Assembly (NCBI RefSeq): GCF_016921115.1
Contig: NZ_JAFFZS010000016.1
Location: forward strand, 62,001-126,000
DNA length: 64,000 nt
From: Streptomyces actuosus
GTDB taxonomy: Bacteria; Actinomycetota; Actinomycetes; Streptomycetales; Streptomycetaceae
Direction of reading: 5' to 3'
Below, in pieces: positions 25,158 through 32,545 of the stretch (position 1 is its first letter; every line of letters begins with the position of its first letter). Under the pieces are notes generated by a model. It had not been told where the DNA came from, searched no databases, and worked only from the letters and a program-made list of their open reading frames with translations. The position numbers were made by a program, and so were the translations under genes.

Positions 25158-27313
25158 ACACCATCCCCCACACCGCCGACGGCCCGCGCCCCGAGGCGCC
25201 CGTCCCCACCCCTGAGGCCGGCTCGGCGCAGACCCCGCAGCGCCCGTCGGCCCCCGGAGCCCCGCAGACCCGAGCCCCCGAGCCCTCCCCGGTGCCGCCG
25301 ATCCCGCAGACCGGTGCGGGGCAGGATCCGCCCGGTGCCGACGGGACCACCGTGCCCCGGCAGCGGCAGGCCGTCGCACCCCGGCACGAGGAGCCGTACG
25401 AGCCTCTTCCCTCCGCCCCGGAACACGGGGGTGTCGCACAACCCTCCGGCTCCCCGGCACCCCCCGGCCCGTCCGCCCGATCCGGCCCGCCGGCGCTCCC
25501 CGGCAGGCCGCCGCACCCGGGCCGGTCCGCGGAGCGGGACCCGCTGGTGCACCCGGACCCCCGCACCACGGCCGACGCAGCCGCCGTGGAGAACCTGCTC
25601 CGCTGCTGGGCGCGTGAGGCCCGCCTGCCCGCCCCGGACGACGGCGTGCTGCGCGTCCCGCTGCCCGCCAGCGGCGTGACCCTGGTGGTCCCGGTCCGCC
25701 ACTGGTCCCCGACCGGATGGCACCGCTTCGGTCCCGCCGCCCTCGCCGACGCCCCCGGCCACCGGGCGCCGCTCGACGCGGTCACCGTGGCCGCCCTGCT
25801 GGGCCGGGAGACCGCCGGGACCGCGCAGTCCGCCCCCGGATCCGGGGCCGCCGGGGGTGTCGGGATCGCCGGGGGTGCCGTCCTCCACACGACCGAGCTC
25901 GTCGCACGGGTGGCCGACTCCGTCCGCCGGACCGCCGCCTTCCTCCACGACCGCCGGCAGCACCCGGCCGACGGTCCGGACCGCTTCCTCTCCGCCGAGC
26001 AGGCCCTCCTCCTCGGACACCCCCTGCACCCGGCCCCGAAGAGCCGCGAAGGCCTCACGGAGGCCGAGGAGCGGCCGTTCTCCCCGGAACTGCGCGGATC
26101 CTTCCCCCTGCACTGGGTCGCCGTGGCCCCTTCCGTGTGCGCCGCCGAGTCCGCGTGGACCGAACGCGGCCGGCACGTCCCGGCCGAACAGCTCACGGCC
26201 CGACTCGCCGGCGCCGGACTGGCGCTGCGGGACAGCTGCGCCGCTCTGCCACTGCACCCCTGGCAGTGGCGCGAGGTCCGTCACCGCCCCGAGACCGCCG
26301 CTCTCCTCGACGCCGGACTGCTGCGCGATCTCGGCCCGTTCGGCGCGCCGTGGCACCCCACCTCCTCGGTGCGCACCGTCTACCGGTCCGACGCACCGGC
26401 CATGCTCAAGCTGTCCCTCGGCCTGCGCATCACCAACTCCCGGCGCGAGAACCTCCGCAAGGAACTGCACCGCGGCACGGAGGTGCACCGGCTGCTGCGC
26501 ACCGGCCTGGCCCGCGCGTGGCACGCCGCCCATCCGGGCTTCGACATCGTCCGCGACCCGGCCTGGCTCGCCGTCGACGATCAGGACGGCGCCCCCGTAC
26601 CCGGCCTGGACGTGGTGATCCGCCACAACCCCTTCGCCCCGGCGGACGACGTCACCTGTCTCGCCGGCCTCGTCTCCCCGGGCCGGCCGGGGGCGGGATC
26701 CCGCCTGGCCGAGGTCGTCACCGAGCTGGCCGCCCGCACCGGGCGCCCGCGGCAAGCCGTCGCCGCCGAGTGGTTCCTGCGCTACCTGGAACAGGTCGTC
26801 CGTCCCGTGCTGTGGCTGGACGGCGAGGCGGGAATCGCCCTGGAGGCGCACCAGCAGAACACCCTGCTCCTGCTCGACGCCGACGGCTGGCCCGCGGGCG
26901 GACGCTTCCGCGACAACCAGGGCTACTACTTCCGCGAGTCACGGCGCGCCGACCTGGACGCGCGGCTGCCCGGCATCGGCGCGCGGAGCGACACCTTCGT
27001 CCCCGACGCCGTCACCGACGAGCGCTTCACCTACTACCTCGCGATCAACAACGTGTTCGGACTCGTCGGTGCCCTCGGGTCGCAGGGCATCGCCGACGAG
27101 CGGCTGCTGCTCGTGGCGTTCCGCCGCTTCCTCGCCACCGCCGCCGCGGACCCCGGCCGGCCGCGCAGCACCCTGCCCGCCCTGCTCCTGGATTCGCCCG
27201 TGCTGCGCTGCAAGGCCAACCTGCTCACCCGGCTGCAGGGGCTGGACGAGCTCGTCGGCCCGGTGGACACCCAGTCCGTCTACGTGACGATCGCCAACCC
27301 CCTGCACGCGTGA
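25154..27313 (+). CDS. IucA/IucC-family NRPS-independent siderophore synthetase
   Basis: A 719-residue synthetase that condenses a carboxylic acid (citrate, succinate or similar) with an amine or hydroxylamine using ATP. The first 125 or so residues are an unusual Pro/Ala/Arg-rich extension with no family match. The IucA/IucC fold begins near ADAAAVENLLRCWAREA. Active-site features include AMLKLSLGLRITNSRREN and, in the FhuF-like C-terminal part, EAHQQNTLLLLD followed by FRDNQGYYF. The GTG at 25154 overlaps the aminotransferase stop, and its own stop overlaps the next GTG, so all three are coupled. S. coelicolor has a corresponding orphan cluster (SCO5799-5801, from memory) with no known product. 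Confidence 0.92.
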   Translation: MNTIPHTADGPRPEAPVPTPEAGSAQTPQRPSAPGAPQTRAPEPSPVPPIPQTGAGQDPPGADGTTVPRQRQAVAPRHEEPYEPLPSAPEHGGVAQPSGSPAPPGPSARSGPPALPGRPPHPGRSAERDPLVHPDPRTTADAAAVENLLRCWAREARLPAPDDGVLRVPLPASGVTLVVPVRHWSPTGWHRFGPAALADAPGHRAPLDAVTVAALLGRETAGTAQSAPGSGAAGGVGIAGGAVLHTTELVARVADSVRRTAAFLHDRRQHPADGPDRFLSAEQALLLGHPLHPAPKSREGLTEAEERPFSPELRGSFPLHWVAVAPSVCAAESAWTERGRHVPAEQLTARLAGAGLALRDSCAALPLHPWQWREVRHRPETAALLDAGLLRDLGPFGAPWHPTSSVRTVYRSDAPAMLKLSLGLRITNSRRENLRKELHRGTEVHRLLRTGLARAWHAAHPGFDIVRDPAWLAVDDQDGAPVPGLDVVIRHNPFAPADDVTCLAGLVSPGRPGAGSRLAEVVTELAARTGRPRQAVAAEWFLRYLEQVVRPVLWLDGEAGIALEAHQQNTLLLLDADGWPAGGRFRDNQGYYFRESRRADLDARLPGIGARSDTFVPDAVTDERFTYYLAINNVFGLVGALGSQGIADERLLLVAFRRFLATAAADPGRPRSTLPALLLDSPVLRCKANLLTRLQGLDELVGPVDTQSVYVTIANPLHA

Positions 27314-27876
27314 GCGCGACGACGCCCGTGCTCGGTCCGGCCGTCACCTGCGCCGGTGAGTTCCACGTCGTCGCCGTCCGGATCGAGCGGGATCTGCCGC
27401 TGCTGGTCCGCTGGATGAACGACCCCGCGGTCGCCGCGTACTGGGAGCTGTCCGGGCCGGAAGCCGTGACGGAGGCGCACCTGCGAGCCCAACTCGCCGG
27501 CCCCGGACACTGTGTCCCGTACCTCGGGCTCCTGGACGGGACGCCGATGAGCTACTGGGAGATCTACCGGGCCGACCTGGACCCGCTGGCCCGGTACTAT
27601 CCCGCCCGCCCCCAGGACACCGGCATCCACCTCCTGCTCGGCGAGACAGGCGACCGGGGGCGCGGCCTCGGGCGCGTCCTGCTGCGGGCCGTCGCCGACC
27701 TCGTCCTCGACGGCCACCCCGCCTGCACCCGCGTGGTCGCCGAGCCCGACCTGCGCAACACGCCCTCCGTCGCCGCCTTCCTCGGCGCCGGCTTCCGGTA
27801 CGCGGCCGAGGTCGACCTGCCCGCCAAGCGGGCGGCGCTGATGGTGCGCGACCGGTGCCTGCGGAACGTGCTGTGA
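27310..27876 (+). CDS. GNAT acyltransferase, AlcB/IucB siderophore type
   Basis: A 188-residue member of the siderophore acetyltransferase family (PF13523 type), which acylates an amine or N-hydroxy-amine building block. Family marks are VRWMNDPAVAAYWE, MSYWEIYRAD, IHLLLGETGDRGRGLGR (the acyl-CoA loop) and the end EPDLRNTPSVAAFLGAGF. It is joined to the synthetase gene by a GTGA overlap. No IucD-like N-hydroxylase is in the window, so the nature of the acceptor (hydroxylamine or plain amine) is open. Confidence 0.9.
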   Translation: MSATTPVLGPAVTCAGEFHVVAVRIERDLPLLVRWMNDPAVAAYWELSGPEAVTEAHLRAQLAGPGHCVPYLGLLDGTPMSYWEIYRADLDPLARYYPARPQDTGIHLLLGETGDRGRGLGRVLLRAVADLVLDGHPACTRVVAEPDLRNTPSVAAFLGAGFRYAAEVDLPAKRAALMVRDRCLRNVL

Positions 27877-28205
27877 CCCCGGCCGGGTACCGCGCCCCCA
27901 CCGCCCGACTCACGGCCCCCGTCCCGCCCGCGGGGCGGCCCTCCTCGGGCCCTCCCCGGTGCCGTCGCGGCCTCCTCCGCAGCTCCGGCTGCCCGCCCGG
28001 CTCGCCCCCGGATGCCCTGTGTCCCGGCACGGCCCTGCCCACCCGGCCCTCACCGCACCCCGGTCCGTTCCGGACGGAGGTCGATCACCGGCATACGCCC
28101 GGCGGGCAGGTCCGGTCCCATCCGAAAGCTCGATGTCCGGACCGTGCTCCCGTCACCCGCCGTCCTCACCCGTTTGTCAGTGCGGGGCCGTAGGGTGGTC
28201 GCGCT
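27877..28205. other. Gap between siderophore operon and dinG-like gene
   Basis: 329 bases. No gene. TAGGGT at 28191-28196 is a candidate -10 for the downstream helicase, 9 bases before its ATG. Confidence 0.4.
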
Positions 28206-30194
28206 ATGACGAAGCCCTCACTCACCGAACTCCTGCATGCCGCCGTCACAGCCGTCGGCGGTGCGGAGCGCCCCGGCCAGGTGACCATGGCCCAAGCCGT
28301 CGCGGAGGCGATCGACGACGGCTCGCACCTGCTGGTCCAGGCCGGCACCGGCACCGGCAAGTCACTGGGCTACCTGGTGCCCGCGCTGGCGCACGGCGAG
28401 CGCGTCGTCGTCGCGACGGCCACCCTCGCGTTGCAGCGCCAGCTCGTGGAACGCGACCTGCCGCGCACCGTGGACGCCCTCCACCCGCTGCTGCGCCGGC
28501 GCCCGGAGTTCGCGATGCTCAAGGGCCGGTCCAACTACCTGTGTCTGCACCGGCTGCACGAGGGCGTCCCGCAGGACGAGGAGGAGGGCCTGTTCGACCA
28601 GTTCGAGGCTGCTGCCCCCACCAGCAGGCTGGGCCAGGACCTGCTGCGGCTGCGTGACTGGGCGGACGAGACCGAGTCCGGTGACCGCGACGACCTGACC
28701 CCCGGTGTCTCCGACCGCGCCTGGTCCCAGGTGTCGGTGTCCTCACGGGAGTGCCTGGGGGCCTCGAAGTGCGCATACGGCGCGGAGTGCTTCGCCGAGA
28801 CGGCCCGCGAGCGCGCCAAGCTCGCCGAGGTCGTCGTCACCAACCACGCCCTGCTGGCGATCGACGCGATCGAGGGCGCCCCGGTCCTTCCGCAACACGA
28901 GGTCCTGATCGTCGACGAGGCACACGAGCTGGTGTCCCGGGTCACCGGCGTCGCGACCGGTGAGCTCACGCCCGGCCAGGTCAACCGCGCGGTGCGCCGC
29001 GCAGCCAAGCTCGTCGACGAGAAGGCCGCCGATCAGCTCCAGACCGCCGCCGAGGGCTTCGAGAAGCTGATGGAGCTGGCTCTGCCGGGCCGCCTGGAGG
29101 AGATCCCCGAGGATCTCGGCTACGCCCTGATGGCGCTGCGGGACGCCGCCCGCACGGTCGTCTCGGCGATCGGCGCGACCCGCGACAAGTCCGTCCAGGA
29201 CGAGGACGCGGTCCGCAAGCAGGCCCTGGCATCGGTGGAGACCGTGCACGACGTGGCCGAGCGGATCGTGAACGGCTCCGAGTGGGACGTCGTGTGGTAC
29301 GAGCGTCACGACCGCTTCGGCGCCTCCCTGCGGGTGGCCCCCATGTCGGTCTCCGGGCTGCTGCGGGAGAAGCTCTTCGCGGACCGCTCCGTGACCCTCA
29401 CCTCCGCCACATTGAAGCTGGGCGGCGATTTCAACGGCGTCGGCGCGTCCCTGGGCCTGGCCCCCGAGGGCACCGAGGGGGACGACCTCCCGCAGTGGAA
29501 GGGCGTCGATGTCGGCTCCCCGTTCGACTACCGTAAACAGGGCATTCTCTACGTCGCCAAGCATCTGGCGCGCCCCGCGCGCGACGGCGACCGCACCGAC
29601 ATGCTGGAGGAGCTCACCGAGCTGATCCAGGCGGCCGGAGGCCGCACGCTCGGCCTCTTCTCCTCCATGCGGGCCGCCCAGCTCGCCGCAGAGGAACTGC
29701 GTACCCGCATCCCCGAGTTCCCGATCCTGCTGCAGGGCGAGGAGACGCTCGGCGAACTGATCAAGAGCTTCGGGGCCGACCCGAGGACCTGCCTCTTCGG
29801 CACGCTCTCCCTCTGGCAGGGCGTGGACGTCCCCGGCCCCAGCTGCCAGCTGGTCGTGATGGACAAGATCCCCTTCCCGCGGCCGGACGACCCGCTGATG
29901 AGCGCCCGGCAGAAGGCGGTGGAGGACGCCGGCGGCAACGGCTTCATGGCGGTCGCCGCGACGCACGCGGCACTGCTGATGGCCCAGGGCGCCGGACGCC
30001 TCGTCCGGGCCACGGGCGACCGGGGTGTGGTCGCCGTACTGGACCAGCGTCTGGCCACGGCCCGCTACGGCAGCTACCTGAAGGCCTCGCTGCCCGACTT
30101 CTGGTTCACCACCGACCGCAATCAGGTCCGTCGGTCGCTGGCCGCGATCGACGTGGCGGCCCGGCAGACGGAGGCCGACGCGGCGGCGGACTGA
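28206..30194 (+). CDS. dinG: DinG/XPD-like Fe-S ATP-dependent DNA helicase
   Basis: A 662-residue superfamily 2 helicase of the XPD/DinG group, expected to unwind 5'-3' at repair or replication-conflict structures. Walker A is QAGTGTGKSLGYLVPA. Four Cys (YLCLHR; then Cys in RECLGASKC and AECFAE) lie between motifs Ia and II, as for the Fe-S cluster. Motif II is VDEAHELVSRV. Motif VI lies in MAQGAGRLVRATGDRG. There is no N-terminal exonuclease domain. It faces lexA convergently. I saw no SOS box at its start. The symbol is by family only. Confidence 0.9.
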   Translation: MTKPSLTELLHAAVTAVGGAERPGQVTMAQAVAEAIDDGSHLLVQAGTGTGKSLGYLVPALAHGERVVVATATLALQRQLVERDLPRTVDALHPLLRRRPEFAMLKGRSNYLCLHRLHEGVPQDEEEGLFDQFEAAAPTSRLGQDLLRLRDWADETESGDRDDLTPGVSDRAWSQVSVSSRECLGASKCAYGAECFAETARERAKLAEVVVTNHALLAIDAIEGAPVLPQHEVLIVDEAHELVSRVTGVATGELTPGQVNRAVRRAAKLVDEKAADQLQTAAEGFEKLMELALPGRLEEIPEDLGYALMALRDAARTVVSAIGATRDKSVQDEDAVRKQALASVETVHDVAERIVNGSEWDVVWYERHDRFGASLRVAPMSVSGLLREKLFADRSVTLTSATLKLGGDFNGVGASLGLAPEGTEGDDLPQWKGVDVGSPFDYRKQGILYVAKHLARPARDGDRTDMLEELTELIQAAGGRTLGLFSSMRAAQLAAEELRTRIPEFPILLQGEETLGELIKSFGADPRTCLFGTLSLWQGVDVPGPSCQLVVMDKIPFPRPDDPLMSARQKAVEDAGGNGFMAVAATHAALLMAQGAGRLVRATGDRGVVAVLDQRLATARYGSYLKASLPDFWFTTDRNQVRRSLAAIDVAARQTEADAAAD

Positions 30195-30213
30195 CCGTCG
30201 CCGCGCGGTGCAC

Positions 30214-30265
30214 GGGGCCCGGGACAGCCCAGGGCCCCGGAACCGGCGCAGGGGTCCCGGGGCCC
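30214..30265. terminator. Hairpin between dinG-like gene and lexA
   Basis: A 12-base GC stem with one mismatch (GGGGCCCGGGAC and GTCCCGGGGCCC), enclosing about 28 bases that can fold again. It lies between convergent genes. Likely bidirectional terminator. Confidence 0.55.
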
Positions 30266-30327
30266 AGTCAGGGAGCGGGGCGGGGTGGCCGCCCGTTGCG
30301 GTGTCGGTGACGCGCTGTGCCGCCGTC

Positions 30328-31107
30328 TCAGACGCGGCGCAGGACGGCCACCACCTTGCCGAGGATGGTCGCGTCGTCACCGGGGATGGGCTCGTATGCG
30401 GAGTTGTGCGGCAACAGCCATACATGGCCGTCCTCGCGCTTGAAGCGCTTCACGGTGGCCTCGCCGTCCAGCATGGCGGCGACGATGTCGCCGTTCTCGG
30501 CGACCGGCTGACGGCGGACGGTGACCCAGTCGCCGTCGCAGATCGCGGCCTCGATCATCGAGTCGCCGACGACCTTCAGGACGAACAGCTCGCCGTCGCC
30601 CACCAACTGCCGGGGCAGCGGGAAGACGTCCTCGACCGACTCCTCGGCGAGGATGGGGCCACCGGCCGCGATCCGGCCGACCAGCGGGACGTAGGAGGCG
30701 GCGGGCTTCCCGGCGGTGTCCGTGGGCTGCACGGGAGCCGCCTGGTCGGAGCCGCGCACCTCGTAGGCGCGCGGACGGTGCGGGTCACGGCGCAGGAAGC
30801 CCTTGCGCTCCAGTGCCATCAGCTGGTGGGCCACGGAGGACGTGCTGGACAGTCCGACCGCCTGGCCGATCTCCCGCATCGACGGCGGGTATCCGCGCCG
30901 CTGGACGGAATCCCTGATGACCTCGATCACCCGGCGCTGCCGGTCGGTCAGCCCCGAGCTGTCCGCCCGGATGCCTGGAGGTCGGCCCGGCAGGGAGCGC
31001 TTGGGGCCTTCGGGACTCGCGGCGTCGTTCATCGCGTGCACCGGCTCGACTCGGCCCTGGGAGCGCTCCTGGGCGGTGATGGTGGCACTGTCTGCGGTGG
31101 TGGTCAC
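30328..31107 (-). CDS. lexA: SOS repressor LexA
   Basis: A 259-residue repressor of the DNA-damage response. The N-terminal winged HTH includes RRGYPPSMREIGQAVGLSS. The self-cleavage site is the Ala-Gly bond in VGRIAAGGP, and the Ser/Lys dyad is in VVGDSMIEAAI and the Lys of GEATVKRF. The GTG at 31107 has a GAGAGGGG ribosome site. An in-frame start at 31215 would run through the promoter and SOS box. An inner ATG (MNDAASPEGP) would give a length closer to short LexA proteins, so the exact start is not certain. An SOS box sits 60 bases upstream. Confidence 0.95.
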   Translation of the reverse strand: MTTTADSATITAQERSQGRVEPVHAMNDAASPEGPKRSLPGRPPGIRADSSGLTDRQRRVIEVIRDSVQRRGYPPSMREIGQAVGLSSTSSVAHQLMALERKGFLRRDPHRPRAYEVRGSDQAAPVQPTDTAGKPAASYVPLVGRIAAGGPILAEESVEDVFPLPRQLVGDGELFVLKVVGDSMIEAAICDGDWVTVRRQPVAENGDIVAAMLDGEATVKRFKREDGHVWLLPHNSAYEPIPGDDATILGKVVAVLRRV

Positions 31108-31167
31108 GTCAGCCCCTCTCGATGGTCTCCCTGCCAGCACAACGGTAGTTGCTTTCGAAAGGTTGCG

Positions 31168-31183
31168 CCAAACACACGTTCGA
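31168..31183 (-). promoter_or_regulatory. SOS box upstream of lexA
   Basis: On the minus strand it reads TCGAACGTGTGTTTGG. The core CGAACGTGTGTTTG matches 13 of 14 positions of the Gram-positive SOS consensus CGAAC-RNRY-GTTYC. About 60 bases before the lexA GTG, it is placed for autorepression. Confidence 0.8.
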
Positions 31184-31659
31184 GTGAAAAAAACTGATTC
31201 GCCTGACGTGATCAAGCGTTTGGGTGTATGGCTGACCCGGCCCGTGCCGGTCGAAAGTGCCCATTGTTGTACTGTTCACCGCCTGGCGCGCGCCGCGCGA
31301 GCGCCGCTCCAGTCTGTCACCCGGGTCGCCGCAGGCCCGGCACCCGGACCGGGCTCGGCGAGGGAGTCCCGCGCGGTCCCCCTCGAACGCCCACGGACTC
31401 CGCGCGATGTGCCGGAACGATACGGCTTTCCGCGGCGCGGCGATACGGCCGTGCGGCTCTCGTGCCCCTTTCGCGGCACCGGTTCAGCCCCGTCGCAGCC
31501 CCGCCGCAGCCACGGCGCGGCCTCCGTGCCGCCGGGTGCCGCACTTGTGTGCGGGGCGCCGCGCGCCGGCGTCCGGGGTTCTCGCGCGCCGTCTGCGCGG
31601 GATGTGTGTGTACGTCCTCGTCCGACACGCGCGCGTGGCGTGCGTGTATGAGCCAATCC

Positions 31660-31672
31660 CCACATCTAGTGG
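31660..31672 (+). promoter_or_regulatory. NrdR box 1
   Basis: CCACATCTAGTGG, with outer CCAC/GTGG arms as in NrdR boxes. Its centre is 31 bases (three helical turns) from box 2. It lies about 150 bases upstream of nrdR and is expected to mediate autorepression of nrdRJ. Confidence 0.7.
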
Positions 31673-31690
31673 TTGGATGGCTACAGCAGC

Positions 31691-31703
31691 CCACAAGTTG
31701 TGG
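31691..31703 (+). promoter_or_regulatory. NrdR box 2
   Basis: CCACAAGTTGTGG, a perfect palindrome around its central base, in phase with box 1. The tandem, helically phased pair is the normal arrangement for NrdR repression. Confidence 0.75.
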
Positions 31704-31812
31704 TCCCCCGGGTCTGAGGACCCCTCGCGATCGCCTATGCTGGTGCCTGCTTCGGGGGGCCGGTGAGTCCCGGTGAGGCTATCGAGTCTGCTGTGAGGAG
31801 GGTTGGAGTTCC

Positions 31813-32379
31813 ATGCACTGCCCCTTCTGCAGGCACCCCGACAGCCGTGTGGTCGACAGCCGTACGACCGACGACGGCACGTCGATCCGCAGGCGCCGCC
31901 AGTGCCCCGACTGCTCCCGTCGCTTCACGACGGTGGAGACGTGCTCGCTGATGGTGGTCAAGCGGTCGGGCGTCACCGAACCGTTCAGCCGCACCAAGGT
32001 CATCAACGGCGTGCGCAAAGCGTGCCAGGGGCGGCCCGTGACCGAGGACGCCCTCGCCCAGCTCGGCCAGCGGGTCGAGGAGGCGGTACGGGCCACCGGA
32101 AGCGCCGAACTGACCACCCATGACGTGGGGCTGGCCATACTCGGCCCGCTGCAGGAGCTCGACCTCGTCGCCTATCTGCGATTCGCCTCGGTCTACCGGG
32201 CGTTCGAGTCGCTGGAGGACTTCGAGGCGGCCATCGCGGAACTCAGGGAACAGCCGGCGCGCCCCGCCGCGGACGAGGGCGACCGCGCGGACGAAGGCGC
32301 TGTCGCGGGGGGCCGGGAGGACGAGCGCGGGCCCGGGGGGACCGTCCAGGTGCCCGAGCCCGCCCGCACCGCCGACTGA
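31813..32379 (+). CDS. nrdR: Transcriptional repressor NrdR
   Basis: A 188-residue repressor of ribonucleotide reductase genes that senses dATP/ATP. The N-terminal zinc ribbon is CPFC and CPDC with an Arg-rich RRRRQC between. The ATP-cone domain follows (VVKRSGVTEPFSRTKVINGVRKA) and the conserved end is VAYLRFASVYRAFESLEDF. The C-terminal 35 residues are an acidic Gly/Arg-rich tail not needed by the family, which is usually about 150 residues. It precedes nrdJ, which it is expected to control together with itself. Confidence 0.96.
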   Translation: MHCPFCRHPDSRVVDSRTTDDGTSIRRRRQCPDCSRRFTTVETCSLMVVKRSGVTEPFSRTKVINGVRKACQGRPVTEDALAQLGQRVEEAVRATGSAELTTHDVGLAILGPLQELDLVAYLRFASVYRAFESLEDFEAAIAELREQPARPAADEGDRADEGAVAGGREDERGPGGTVQVPEPARTAD

Positions 32380-32545
32380 CCGGCGGGCCGGAACCGGATC
32401 GGCGGTCCGGGTCCGGCCGGGCGGCGGCGATGAGAAGACCTGTTGCGGGCCGCAGCGAGAGGGTGCCCGCAGCACCAGACAGAACACCGTGCCACGGGAA
32501 CAATCGGGGCACTTCAGGGCGTTTTTGCCCGTAGAGGGAGGCGGC

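Larger units (their letters stand above)
31108..31812. other. Divergent control region, lexA / nrdR
   Basis: 705 bases without a gene. The lexA SOS box lies at 31168-31183, near a ten-base palindrome CTTTCGAAAG. Two NrdR boxes lie at 31660-31703. TATGCT near 31735 is a possible -10 for nrdR. The stretch 31280-31640 between them shows nothing I can support. Confidence 0.6.
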
